DNA from: Sphaerotilus sulfidivorans
Lineage (GTDB): Bacteria; Pseudomonadota; Gammaproteobacteria; Burkholderiales; Burkholderiaceae_C
Reading direction: 5' to 3'
DNA: 64,000 nt
Assembly (NCBI RefSeq): GCF_013426975.1
Contig: NZ_JACCPY010000003.1
Coordinates: forward strand, 178,439-242,438
Below, piece by piece: positions 34,197 to 42,508 of this stretch; positions within the stretch are counted from its first letter, which is position 1; every line of letters begins with the position of its first letter. A program made the position numbers and the translations under genes. The notes under the pieces were generated by a model. The model had not been told where the DNA came from, searched no databases, and saw only the letters and a program-made list of their open reading frames with translations.

Positions 34197-34283
34197 TGGT
34201 GCGCGGGGCCGGACTCGAACCGGCACGCCCGTGAAGGCGTCAGGACCTAAACCTGGTGCGTCTACCAATTTCGCCACCCGCGC
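34197..34283 (-). tRNA. tRNA-Leu(UAG)
   Basis: 87-nt class II tRNA with encoded CCA. Acceptor GCGCGGG/CCCGCGC, anticodon loop TTTAGGT giving UAG, variable arm CGCCTTCACGGGCG, T-arm GCCGGTTCGAGTCCGGC. Base 27-43 is a C/A mismatch, tolerated in tRNAs. Its transcript probably continues into tig. Confidence 0.96.
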
Positions 34284-34317
34284 GGCCTGCACCGGATTTC
34301 CCGGAAAGCGCGACATT

Positions 34318-37300
34318 CTAGCCGAGTCGCGCGTCGTCCCGTCCGACGCGGAACCAGGCCGCGTACATCGCCGGCAGCGCCAGCAGCGTCAGCGCCGTCG
34401 CCACGATCAGGCCGCCCATGATCGCCACCGCCATCGGGCCCCAGAAGACGCTGCGCGACAGCGGGATCATCGCCAGCACCGCCGCGGCCGCGGTCAGCAC
34501 GATCGGGCGGAAACGCCGCACCGCCGACTCGACCACCGCCTGCCGGTCAGGCACGCCGGCGGCGCGGTCCTGCTCGATCTGGTCGATCAGGATGACCGAG
34601 TTGCGCTGGATCATGCCCATCAGCGCGATCACGCCCAGCAGCGCGACGAAGCCGAAGGGCCGGTCGAGCAGCAGCAGCGCAGCCGCCACGCCGGCGATGC
34701 CCATCGGGCCGGTCAGGAAGACCAGCATCGCGCGCTTGAAGCTCTGCAGCTGCAGCATCAGCAGCGTGAAGGTGAGGAACAGCATCACCGGCACGCCCTT
34801 GGCGATCGAGCCCTGGCCCTTGCTGCTCTCGGCCACCGCACCGGCGATCTGGATGTCGTAGCCCGGCGGCAGGTCGGCGCGCATCTTGTCCAGCGCCGGC
34901 CAGATCTCGGCGGTCACGGTGGCGCCCTGCATGCCGTCGGGCACGTCGCCCTGCACGGTGACGGCGTACTGGCGGCCCTCGCGCCACATCACGCCCGGCT
35001 CCCAGACATGGCCGATGCGCGCGATCTGCACCAGCGGCACCGGGCGGCCCGAGGCGGTCGGCACATAGGCGTTGCCCAGATCGGTGATCGCGTCGCGCTC
35101 GGACAGCGGCTGGCGCATGACGATGTCGATCAGCTTGTCGCCCTCGCGGTACTGGCCCACCGGCGTGCCGCTGAGCAGCATGCGCGTGGCCTGCGCGATC
35201 GACTGGCTGGAGACGCCCAGCGCACGCGCCTTGTCCTGGTCGATCTCCAGGCGCAGCACCTTGACCTTCTCGTTCCAGTTGTCGTTGACGCCGATCAGGT
35301 TCGGGCTGGCCTGCAGCACCGCGCGCGCCTTGTCGCCCCACTCGCGCACGATCTGCGGATCGGGTCCGACGACGCGGAACTGCACCGGATAGGGCACCGG
35401 CGGCCCGTTGGGCAGCAGCGTGACCCGGCCGCGCGCCTCGGGGAATTCGGCCGCCAGGATCTCCGGCAGGCGCCGGCGCAGCGCCTCGCGCTCGGCCAGG
35501 TCCTTCGGCAGCACGATGGTCTGGCTGACATTGGTCTGCGGGAAGATCTGGTCCAGCGGCAGGTAGAAGCGCGGCACGCCCGAGCCGACCCAGCTGGTCA
35601 CGCTCTCGACGCCGGCCTCGCCCTGGAGGCGCTTGTGCAGCCGCTCGGCCAGCCGGTCGCTCTCGGTGATCGTCGCGCCCTCGGGCAGCCACAGGTTGAC
35701 CAGGATCTCCGGCCGGCTCGAGTCGGGGAAGAACTGCTGCTGCACCCGGCCCATGCCGGCCAGGCCGAGCACGAAGACGCCGATCGTCAGCGCGATCGTG
35801 ATCCAGCGGTGATCCACGCACCAGCCCACCAGACGGCGGAAGCGGCTGTAGAACGGCGTGTCGAACAGCTCATGGGGCTGGCCGTCGGCATGCGGGCGCA
35901 CCTTCAGCAGCCGCGCGCCCAGATAGGGCACGAAGTAGACCGACACCACCCATGAGATCAGCAGCGCCGCCGAGGTGACGGCGAAGATCGCGAAGGTGTA
36001 TTCGCCCACCGTCGACTGCGCCATGCCGATCGGCAGGAAGCCGATCGCGGTGATCAGCGTGCCGGTGAGCATAGGCATCGAGGTGGCGTCGTAGGCGTAG
36101 GTCGCGGCGTAGAGCCGGTCATGGCCCTCCTCGAGCTTTCTGACCATCATCTCGACCGCGATGATCGCGTCGTCGACCAGCAGGCCCAGCGCGATGATCA
36201 GCGAGCCCAGCGAGATCTTGTGCAGCCCGACGCCCCAGTAGTACATGGTGACAAAGGTGATCGCCAGCACCAGGGGAATGGTCAGCGCCACCACCAGGCC
36301 CGGCCAGATGTCGATGCGCAGCGGCCGGGTGTGCAGGCCCAGGCTGATGAAGCTCACCGCCAGCACCACGATGACCGCCTCGACCAGCACCTTGACGAAC
36401 TCGCCCACCGACTTGGCCACCGCCACCGGCTGGTCCTGCACCTGGGACAGCTCGATGCCGGCGGGCAGATCCTGGCGGATGCGCGCGACACGCGCCTGCA
36501 GCGCCTCGCCCAGCGCGATGATGTCGCCGCCCTTGGCCATCGACACGCCCAGCGCGATCACCTCGCGGCCCTGGTGGCGCACCTTGACCGCCGGCGGATC
36601 GATGTAGCCGCGCCGGATGGTGGCCACATCGCCCAGGCGGGTCATGCTGGCCACGCCGGTGCTCGGGTTGACCGCTCGCAGCGGCAGCTGGCGCAGCGCC
36701 TCCAGCGAGCCGAACTGGCCGCCCACCCGCACCTGCAGGTTCTGGCTGCCGGCGTCGAGCACGCCGGCGTTCTCGACCGCGTTCTGCGCGCCGATCTGCG
36801 CGATCACCGTGTTCAGGTCCAGGCCGAGCTGGGCCAGACGCTGGCCGGAAAGCTCGATGAAGACCTTCTCCGGCTGCGCGCCGAAGACCTCGACCTTGGC
36901 GACATCCTTGACCTGCAGCAGCTCGGCACGGGTGCGGTCGGCGAACTCGCGCAGCTCCTCGCGGCTGAAGCCGTCGGCCGACAGCGCGAAGATCGAGCCG
37001 TAGACATCGCCGAACTCGTCGTTGAAGAAGGGCCCGATCACGCCGGCGGGCAGCGTGCCACGCATGTCGCCGATCTTCTTGCGCGTCTGGTACCAGGTCT
37101 GCTGGACCTCCTTCGGCGGCGAGTCGTCCTTGATCTGGAAGATGGTCACCGACTCGCCCGGCTTGGTGTACGAGCGGATGATGTCGGCGTGCGGCACCTC
37201 CTGCAGCGTCTTCTCGATCTTGTCGGTGACCTGGTCGGCCATCTGCTGCGCCGTCGCCCCCGGCCAGTAGGCCTGCACCACCATCGCGCGGAAGGTGAAC

Positions 37301-37455
37301 GGCGGATCCTCGTCCTGGCCGAGCTGGAAGTACGCGGCCACGCCGAGCACCATCAGCACGATCATCAGGTAGCGCGTCAGCGCCGGGTGCTCGAGCGCCC
37401 AGCGCGAGATGTTGAAGCCGGAGTGACGGACCTGGTCGTGAACATGAACCTTCAT
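34318..37455 (-). CDS. RND-family efflux pump inner-membrane permease
   Basis: Proton-driven trimeric efflux pump subunit of 1045 residues (ATG 37455 preceded by AGGGGA; a GTG at 37473 is less likely). TM1 begins about residue 22 (ALTRYLMIVLMVLGVAAYF). Two large periplasmic loops follow TM1 and TM7. TM4 carries the paired aspartates of the proton relay, GLLVDDAIIAVEMMV, and the TM10-11 region has GMIQRNSVILIDQIEQDRAAG. This is the AcrB/Mex-like (HAE1-type) layout and resembles TriC-like pumps. Substrate not predictable. It is the second gene after the periplasmic adaptor; no outer-membrane channel gene is present, so a shared TolC-like protein is needed. Confidence 0.93.
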   Translation of the reverse strand: MKVHVHDQVRHSGFNISRWALEHPALTRYLMIVLMVLGVAAYFQLGQDEDPPFTFRAMVVQAYWPGATAQQMADQVTDKIEKTLQEVPHADIIRSYTKPGESVTIFQIKDDSPPKEVQQTWYQTRKKIGDMRGTLPAGVIGPFFNDEFGDVYGSIFALSADGFSREELREFADRTRAELLQVKDVAKVEVFGAQPEKVFIELSGQRLAQLGLDLNTVIAQIGAQNAVENAGVLDAGSQNLQVRVGGQFGSLEALRQLPLRAVNPSTGVASMTRLGDVATIRRGYIDPPAVKVRHQGREVIALGVSMAKGGDIIALGEALQARVARIRQDLPAGIELSQVQDQPVAVAKSVGEFVKVLVEAVIVVLAVSFISLGLHTRPLRIDIWPGLVVALTIPLVLAITFVTMYYWGVGLHKISLGSLIIALGLLVDDAIIAVEMMVRKLEEGHDRLYAATYAYDATSMPMLTGTLITAIGFLPIGMAQSTVGEYTFAIFAVTSAALLISWVVSVYFVPYLGARLLKVRPHADGQPHELFDTPFYSRFRRLVGWCVDHRWITIALTIGVFVLGLAGMGRVQQQFFPDSSRPEILVNLWLPEGATITESDRLAERLHKRLQGEAGVESVTSWVGSGVPRFYLPLDQIFPQTNVSQTIVLPKDLAEREALRRRLPEILAAEFPEARGRVTLLPNGPPVPYPVQFRVVGPDPQIVREWGDKARAVLQASPNLIGVNDNWNEKVKVLRLEIDQDKARALGVSSQSIAQATRMLLSGTPVGQYREGDKLIDIVMRQPLSERDAITDLGNAYVPTASGRPVPLVQIARIGHVWEPGVMWREGRQYAVTVQGDVPDGMQGATVTAEIWPALDKMRADLPPGYDIQIAGAVAESSKGQGSIAKGVPVMLFLTFTLLMLQLQSFKRAMLVFLTGPMGIAGVAAALLLLDRPFGFVALLGVIALMGMIQRNSVILIDQIEQDRAAGVPDRQAVVESAVRRFRPIVLTAAAAVLAMIPLSRSVFWGPMAVAIMGGLIVATALTLLALPAMYAAWFRVGRDDARLG

Positions 37456-37479
37456 GGGATCCCCTGACGACACGATCGA

Positions 37480-38622
37480 TCAGCGCGAGGCGGCGCGGGC
37501 CGGCTCGATGTAGCGGCGCACCTTCTGGCCCGGCGTCAGCACATGCACGCCGGCGCCCACCACCTCCTGGCCAGGCTGCAGGCCCTCGGCCACCAACACC
37601 TGGTTGCCGTCGGCGCCGCTGACGCGCACCGGCTGCGGCCGCACCGTCATCGCCTGCGCATCGAGCAGCCAGACCACGCTGCGACCGCCCTGCTCGGCCA
37701 CCGCCGCCAGCGGCAGGCGGATCTGGTCGTCGCGGCGCGGCCGCTCCATCACCACGGTGGCGGTGCGGCCCAGGCGCAGCGCGGCGGCGCCGACGTCGGC
37801 CTTGGCCACGAAGGTGCGGGTGCTCGCGTCGGCCGCGGCGGCCAGCTCGCGCAGCGTCGCCGGCAGCGTCTCGCCGTCGCCGCCCCACAGCCGCACCTGC
37901 AGCGCGCCGGCGCGGCCCATCAGTGCGCGCAGCTCGGCGACCCGGTCCTCCGGCACGCTGAAGACCACATCGCGCGGGCCGTCCAGCGCGACGCGCACGA
38001 TCGGCGTGCCCGCCGCCACCACCGCGCCCGGCTCGGCCTCGACCGCGGTGACCACGCCGGCGCCTTCCGCCACCAGCCGGGTGTACTGCGCCTGGTTGCC
38101 CTGCACGCCGGCCTGCGCCCGCGCCTGGTCGAGCGCGGCCTGCGCCGCCTTCAGCGCGGTCTCGCGCCGCTCCAGCTCGGCCGCGCCGATGAAGCCCTGC
38201 TCATGCAGCTCCCGGTAGCGCTTCAGGTCGGCCGCGCTCTGCTCGGCCTGCACCTGCGCGGCGCGCAGGCCGGCCGCGGCCGCTTCCTGCCCCAGCTTCA
38301 GATCCGCAGGATCGAGCTGCGCGATCGCCTGGCCCGGCCGCACCGCATCGCCCAGATCGACCTCGCGGCGCAGCAGCTTGCCGCCGACCCGGAAGGACAG
38401 CCGCGTCTCGGTGCGCGCCTTCACCTCGCCGGAGAACTCCTGCAGCGCCGCGACACTGCCGCTCTCGACCTTGATCGTGCGCACCGCGCGCAGCGGCTCC
38501 GGCGCCGCTTCCTTCTTCGCGCAGCCGGACAGGGCCAGCACCAGCGCCAGCAGCAGGCTCGACAGGACGACCGGACGACCGGCAGACAGGGACACAGGAC
38601 GAAGGCACGGGCGAAGGAACAT
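37480..38622 (-). CDS. RND efflux periplasmic adaptor (membrane fusion) lipoprotein
   Basis: Links the inner-membrane pump to an outer-membrane channel. 380 residues, with a lipoprotein signal ending in the lipobox LALSGC (~29-34), so the mature protein is anchored by an acylated Cys. Next come a beta-barrel and lipoyl half-motif FSGEVKARTETRLSFRVGGKL, a coiled-coil hairpin (~115-185), the second lipoyl half GVVTAVEAEPGAVVAAGTP, and a membrane-proximal domain. It lies 24 bp upstream of the permease gene and is the first gene of the operon. The promoter with TTGACA and a TetR-type palindrome sits just upstream. Confidence 0.93.
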   Translation of the reverse strand: MFLRPCLRPVSLSAGRPVVLSSLLLALVLALSGCAKKEAAPEPLRAVRTIKVESGSVAALQEFSGEVKARTETRLSFRVGGKLLRREVDLGDAVRPGQAIAQLDPADLKLGQEAAAAGLRAAQVQAEQSAADLKRYRELHEQGFIGAAELERRETALKAAQAALDQARAQAGVQGNQAQYTRLVAEGAGVVTAVEAEPGAVVAAGTPIVRVALDGPRDVVFSVPEDRVAELRALMGRAGALQVRLWGGDGETLPATLRELAAAADASTRTFVAKADVGAAALRLGRTATVVMERPRRDDQIRLPLAAVAEQGGRSVVWLLDAQAMTVRPQPVRVSGADGNQVLVAEGLQPGQEVVGAGVHVLTPGQKVRRYIEPARAASR

Positions 38623-38661
38623 GCGCAGGCTCCGGGAAGAACACGGGAACTTCTGGAACTG

Positions 38662-38675
38662 ACTGACCGGTCAGT
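38662..38675. promoter_or_regulatory. TetR-type operator of the efflux operon
   Basis: Perfect 14-bp palindrome ACTGACCGGTCAGT, a form common in operators of TetR-family regulators that control efflux pumps. It lies 40 bp upstream of the adaptor start and covers the predicted transcription start, where a bound repressor would block initiation. No tetR gene is adjacent. Confidence 0.65.
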
Positions 38676-38683
38676 AATTCGCT

Positions 38684-38713
38684 AATGTAGAAGCCCGGTT
38701 CGAGCCTTGTCAA
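38684..38713 (-). promoter_or_regulatory. sigma-70 promoter of the efflux operon
   Basis: On the minus strand a perfect -35 TTGACA (38708-38713), an 18-bp spacer and TACATT (38684-38689). The start would fall near 38677, inside the edge of the palindrome at 38662-38675. The 189-bp gap also faces hpnC. Confidence 0.65.
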
Positions 38714-38811
38714 ACCTCGCGCGGATAATCGGCCCCGCGACGCCGCCGGCTGTCGCGGATCAACATCTCCTCATCGCGAGCCCTCGCGAACAGCGAACAG
38801 CAGACAGCGGC

Positions 38812-39672
38812 ATGTCCGTCGACCACTACGAGAACTTTCCCGTCGCCTCGGTGCTGTGCCCGCCGGCGCTGCGCCCGGCGATCACCGCGATCTACGGCTT
38901 CGCGCGCACCGCCGACGACCTGGCCGACGAGGGCGACGCCACGCCCGCGCAGCGCGCCGCCGATCTGGCCGCCTACCGCGAGGATCTGCGCTGCGTCGCG
39001 CGCGGCCATGCGCCCTCGCCGCGCTGGGCGTCGGTGTTCGGGCCGCTGGCGCCGGTCTTCCGCCGCCATCACCTGCCGCTGCCGCTGCTCGAGGCCCTGC
39101 TCGACGCCTTCGAGCAGGACCTGCACCAGAGCCGCTACGCCGACCGCGCCGAGCTGCTGCGCTACTGCGAGCGCTCGGCCAATCCGGTCGGGCGGCTGCT
39201 GCTGCACCTGTACGGCGTGCGCGACGACGACTCGCTGACCCGCTCCGACGAGATCTGCTCGGCACTGCAGCTGATCAACTTCTGGCAGGACTGCAGCCGC
39301 GACCATCCGCGCGGGCGCATCTACCTGCCGCGCTCGGACTGGGCGCGCTTCCGGGTCAGCGAGGAGATGCTGCTGGCCGGCCGCGACACGCCCGAGACCC
39401 GCGCGCTGATCGCCGACGAGGTGGCCTGGGCCCGCGCGATGATGCTCGACGGCGCGCCGCTGGCGCTGCGCCTGCCCGGGCGCACCGGCTGGGAGCTGCG
39501 GCTGGTGGTGCAAGGGGGCCTGCGCATCCTCGACAAGATCGAGGCGACGGGCTTCGCCACGCTGGCGGCGCGGCCGAAGATCGGTGCGTGGGATGCGCCG
39601 GGGCTGCTGTGGCGGGCGGTGCGGATGGGTCGCGGGGCACGCGAAGGTCGCGGCCGCGCCACGCGCACCTGA
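38812..39672 (+). CDS. hpnC: squalene synthase HpnC (hydroxysqualene synthase)
   Basis: Member of the trans-isoprenyl diphosphate synthase (squalene/phytoene synthase) family, 286 residues from ATG 38812. In the HpnCDE route HpnC hydrolyses presqualene diphosphate to hydroxysqualene. Visible motifs are FARTADDLADEGD, the first Asp-rich motif (~45), the SARSANPVG-like segment YCERSANPVGRLL, and the second Asp-rich motif in QLINFWQDCSRDHPRGRIYLP (~155-175). It begins the hpnCDE operon; hpnD starts 14 bp after its stop. Divergent from the efflux operon. A GATAAT at 38724-38729 is a possible -10. Confidence 0.93.
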   Translation: MSVDHYENFPVASVLCPPALRPAITAIYGFARTADDLADEGDATPAQRAADLAAYREDLRCVARGHAPSPRWASVFGPLAPVFRRHHLPLPLLEALLDAFEQDLHQSRYADRAELLRYCERSANPVGRLLLHLYGVRDDDSLTRSDEICSALQLINFWQDCSRDHPRGRIYLPRSDWARFRVSEEMLLAGRDTPETRALIADEVAWARAMMLDGAPLALRLPGRTGWELRLVVQGGLRILDKIEATGFATLAARPKIGAWDAPGLLWRAVRMGRGAREGRGRATRT

Positions 39673-39686
39673 GACAATCGCCCCCC

Positions 39687-40529
39687 ATGACCACCTCCCC
39701 CGAGCACTACGTCCAGGAGAAGGCGGCCGGCAGCGGCTCGAGCTTCTACTACGCCTTCCTCTTCCTGCCGCCGGAGCGCCGCGCGGCGATCACCGCGTTC
39801 TATGCCTTCTGCCGCGAGGTCGACGACGTGGTCGACGAGACCAGCGACGCGGGCGTGGCCGCCACCAAGCTGGCGTGGTGGCGCACCGAGGTGCAGCGCG
39901 CCTTCTCCGGCGAGCCGACGCATCCGGTCATGAAGGCGCTGATGCCGCACGTCGCCCTCTACCAGATCGCGCCGGCGCACCTGCTGGCCGTCATCGAGGG
40001 CTGCGAGATGGACCTGCAGCAGAGCCGCTATCTCGACTATCCCGGCCTGAAGCGCTACTGCCACCTGGTGGCGGGCATCGTCGGCGAGGTGGCCGCGCGC
40101 ATCTTCGGCCAGACCGAAGCGGCCACCACCGCCTACGCGCACCAGATGGGCCTGGCCTTCCAGCTCACCAACATCATCCGCGACGTCGGCGACGACGCGC
40201 GGCGCGGGCGTATCTACCTGCCGATCGACGAGCTCAAGCAGTTCGACGTCAAGGCGCACGAGATCCTCAACCGCGGCTACAGCGAGCGCTTCACCGCGCT
40301 GATGAAGTTTCAGGCCGAGCGCGCCCACCAGGCCTACGACCAGGCACTGGCACTGCTGCCCGCGGCCGACGCGCGCGCGCAGAAGCCCGGCCTGATGATG
40401 GCCAACATCTACCGCACGCTGCTGCGCGAGATCGAGGCGGCCGAGTTCCAGGTGCTGCACCAGCGCATCTCGCTGACGCCGGTCAGGAAGCTCTGGATCG
40501 CGATGAAGACCAACTGGCGCGGCCGGTGA
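39687..40529 (+). CDS. hpnD: presqualene diphosphate synthase HpnD
   Basis: Condenses two farnesyl diphosphates to presqualene diphosphate, the first step of hpnCDE. 280 residues from ATG 39687. The Asp-rich motifs are FCREVDDVVDE (~45) and LTNIIRDVGDDARRGRIYLP (~155-175), with KAAGSGSSFYYAFLFLP at the N-terminus typical of HpnD. It lies 14 bp after hpnC and overlaps hpnE by 4 bp (GTGA), so the three enzymes are co-translated. Confidence 0.95.
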   Translation: MTTSPEHYVQEKAAGSGSSFYYAFLFLPPERRAAITAFYAFCREVDDVVDETSDAGVAATKLAWWRTEVQRAFSGEPTHPVMKALMPHVALYQIAPAHLLAVIEGCEMDLQQSRYLDYPGLKRYCHLVAGIVGEVAARIFGQTEAATTAYAHQMGLAFQLTNIIRDVGDDARRGRIYLPIDELKQFDVKAHEILNRGYSERFTALMKFQAERAHQAYDQALALLPAADARAQKPGLMMANIYRTLLREIEAAEFQVLHQRISLTPVRKLWIAMKTNWRGR

Positions 40530-41812
40530 GCCGCGTCGCCATCGTCGGCGCAGGCTGGGCCGGGCTGGCGGCGGCGGTCGCCGCGGTCGAGGCCGGCCAC
40601 GCGGTGACCGTCCTCGAGATGGCGCCGCAGCCCGGCGGGCGCGCGCGCAGCCTGGCCGCCGAGGGCGCGGCCGGCGGCGATCCGGCCGACCGGCTCGACA
40701 ACGGCCAGCACATCCTGATCGGCGCCTACACCGCCACGCTCGGGCTGATGCGCCGCGTCGGTGTCGATCCCGACGCGGTGCTGCGGCGCCAGCCGCTGGC
40801 GCTGCTCGACCAGGTCGGCGTGGGGCTGCGGCTGCGGGCGGGCTCGCCTCTGCTCGAGTTCGGCCGTGCGGTCTGGGCGATGCGGCACTGGCGGCGGTCG
40901 GAGCGGCTGGCGCTGAGCTCGGCCGCGCTGGGCTGGCTGCTGCGGGGCTTTCGCTGCGACGCGGGTTGGACGGTGGCGCAGCTCACCGCCGGCCTGCCGG
41001 CGCGGGTGCGCACCGAGATCCTCGACCCGCTGTGCGTGGCGGCGCTGAACACGCCGGCGCCGGAGGCCAGCGCGCAGGTCTTCCTGCGGGTGCTGCATGA
41101 CGCACTGTTCTCGGGCCCCGGCGCCAGCGACCTGCTGATTCCGCGCCGGCCGCTGGCCGAGCTGCTGCCCGAGCCGGCCTGGCGCTGGCTGCAGCAGCAC
41201 GGCGCGACGCTGCACACCGGCCGACGGGTGCGCACGCTGGAGCCCGAACCCGCGCCGGGCGGCGGCTGGCGGGTCGACGGCGAGGTCTTCGATCAGGTGG
41301 TGCTGGCTTGCCCGCCAGCCGAGGCGGCACGGCTGACGCGCGCGGTCGCACCCGGCTGGGCAGCGCAGGCCGAGGCCTTCGGCTTCGAGCCGATCATCAC
41401 CGGCTATGTGCAGGCGCCGGGCGCACGGCTGGCCGCGCCGATGGTCGCGCTGGCCGAGGGGCCGCAGGCGCCGGCACAGTTCGCCTTCGACCATGGGGCG
41501 CTGGGGCTGCGGGCCGGGCGCTTTGCCTTCGTGGTCAGCGGCGCGGCACCCTGGGTCGAGCGCGGCCTGGAGGCCACCGGCCAGGCGCTGCTGACGCAGG
41601 CCCGCGCGGTGCTGCGCGACCTCGGCGACGGCACCGAGAACGCGGTGCGACTGGAGCGGCTGGTGGCCGAGAAGCGCGCCACCTTCCGCTGCGTGCCGGG
41701 GCTGGCGCGCCCGCCGGCGCAGATCGCGCCGGGGCTGCGCGCGGCCGCCGACTGGGTCGAGGGGCCGTATCCGGCCACGCTCGAGGGGGCGGTTCGCAGC
41801 GCGGCGGCCTGA
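40526..41812 (+). CDS. hpnE: squalene-associated FAD-dependent desaturase HpnE
   Basis: Flavin enzyme of the HpnCDE route that reduces hydroxysqualene to squalene. 428 residues from a GTG that overlaps the hpnD stop (GTGA). The N-terminal Rossmann motif AIVGAGWAGLAAAVAAVEAG and LEMAPQPGGRARS bind FAD, as in the amine oxidase / phytoene desaturase superfamily. C-terminal VEGPYPATLEGAVRSA is the matching FAD-closing motif. Product squalene is the precursor of hopanoids; the cyclase is not in this window. Confidence 0.94.
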   Translation: MSRVAIVGAGWAGLAAAVAAVEAGHAVTVLEMAPQPGGRARSLAAEGAAGGDPADRLDNGQHILIGAYTATLGLMRRVGVDPDAVLRRQPLALLDQVGVGLRLRAGSPLLEFGRAVWAMRHWRRSERLALSSAALGWLLRGFRCDAGWTVAQLTAGLPARVRTEILDPLCVAALNTPAPEASAQVFLRVLHDALFSGPGASDLLIPRRPLAELLPEPAWRWLQQHGATLHTGRRVRTLEPEPAPGGGWRVDGEVFDQVVLACPPAEAARLTRAVAPGWAAQAEAFGFEPIITGYVQAPGARLAAPMVALAEGPQAPAQFAFDHGALGLRAGRFAFVVSGAAPWVERGLEATGQALLTQARAVLRDLGDGTENAVRLERLVAEKRATFRCVPGLARPPAQIAPGLRAAADWVEGPYPATLEGAVRSAAA

Positions 41813-41845
41813 AGACCGCCGCGGCGTGCGGATGCCGGAGAACGC

Positions 41846-42430
41846 TCAGGCGGCGAAGTTGGCCTCGGCGAACTTCCAGTTCGCCAGGCTGTTCAGGAAG
41901 GTCTCGACGAACTTCGGGCGCAGGTTGCGGTAGTCGATGTAGTAGGCGTGTTCCCACACGTCGACGCACAGCAGCGCGGTGTCGCCGGTGGTCAGCGGGG
42001 TGCCGGCAGCGCCCATGTTGACGATGTCGACCGAGCCGTCGGCCTTCTTCACCAGCCAGGTCCAGCCCGAGCCGAAGTTGCCCACGGCCGAGGTCTGGAA
42101 GGCCTTCTTGAACTCGTCGAACGAGCCCCACTTGGCGTTGATCGCGTCAGCCAGCGCGCCGGTCGGGGCACCGCCGCCGTTCGGGGTCATGCAGTTCCAG
42201 AAGAAGGTGTGGTTCCACACCTGGGCGGCGTTGTTGTAGATGCCGCCGCTGGAGGTCTTGACGATCTCTTCCAGGCCCTTGCCTTCGAACGCGGTGCCGG
42301 GCACCAGGTTGTTCAGGTTGGTGACGTAGGCCTGATGGTGCTTGCTGTAGTGGTAGTCGAAGGTCTCGGCCGACAGATGCGGGGCCAGGGCGTCCTTGGC
42401 ATACGGCAGGGCGGGCAGTTCGAAAGCCAT
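41846..42430 (-). CDS. sodB: superoxide dismutase (Fe type)
   Basis: Converts superoxide to oxygen and hydrogen peroxide in the cytoplasm. 194 residues. Metal ligands are visible as His in FDYHYSKHHQAYV (~27), His in AQVWNHTFFW (~74), Asp in DVWEHAYYIDYRN (~157) and the His of the same motif. The residues MTPNGGGAPTG favour the iron form over manganese. Convergent with hpnE (33-bp gap) and downstream of xseA in the same direction with a 78-bp gap. Confidence 0.96.
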   Translation of the reverse strand: MAFELPALPYAKDALAPHLSAETFDYHYSKHHQAYVTNLNNLVPGTAFEGKGLEEIVKTSSGGIYNNAAQVWNHTFFWNCMTPNGGGAPTGALADAINAKWGSFDEFKKAFQTSAVGNFGSGWTWLVKKADGSVDIVNMGAAGTPLTTGDTALLCVDVWEHAYYIDYRNLRPKFVETFLNSLANWKFAEANFAA

Positions 42431-42508
42431 GTGTGAATCCTTCGTGGTTGAGGTGCGAGAGAGTGAGGGTGCTCATCAAGGGCCGGCGATGCTGCGCGGG
42501 ACGCAGGC

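Noticed and set aside
34197..34317. tRNA-Leu as an integration (att) site
   Set aside because: No integrase, partial tRNA copy or island boundary is seen next to it.
34318..37455. RND gene as HpnN hopanoid transporter
   Set aside because: It has AcrB-type features and an adjacent adaptor gene, and is transcribed away from hpnCDE. HpnN proteins are of a different (MMPL-like) type without such a partner.
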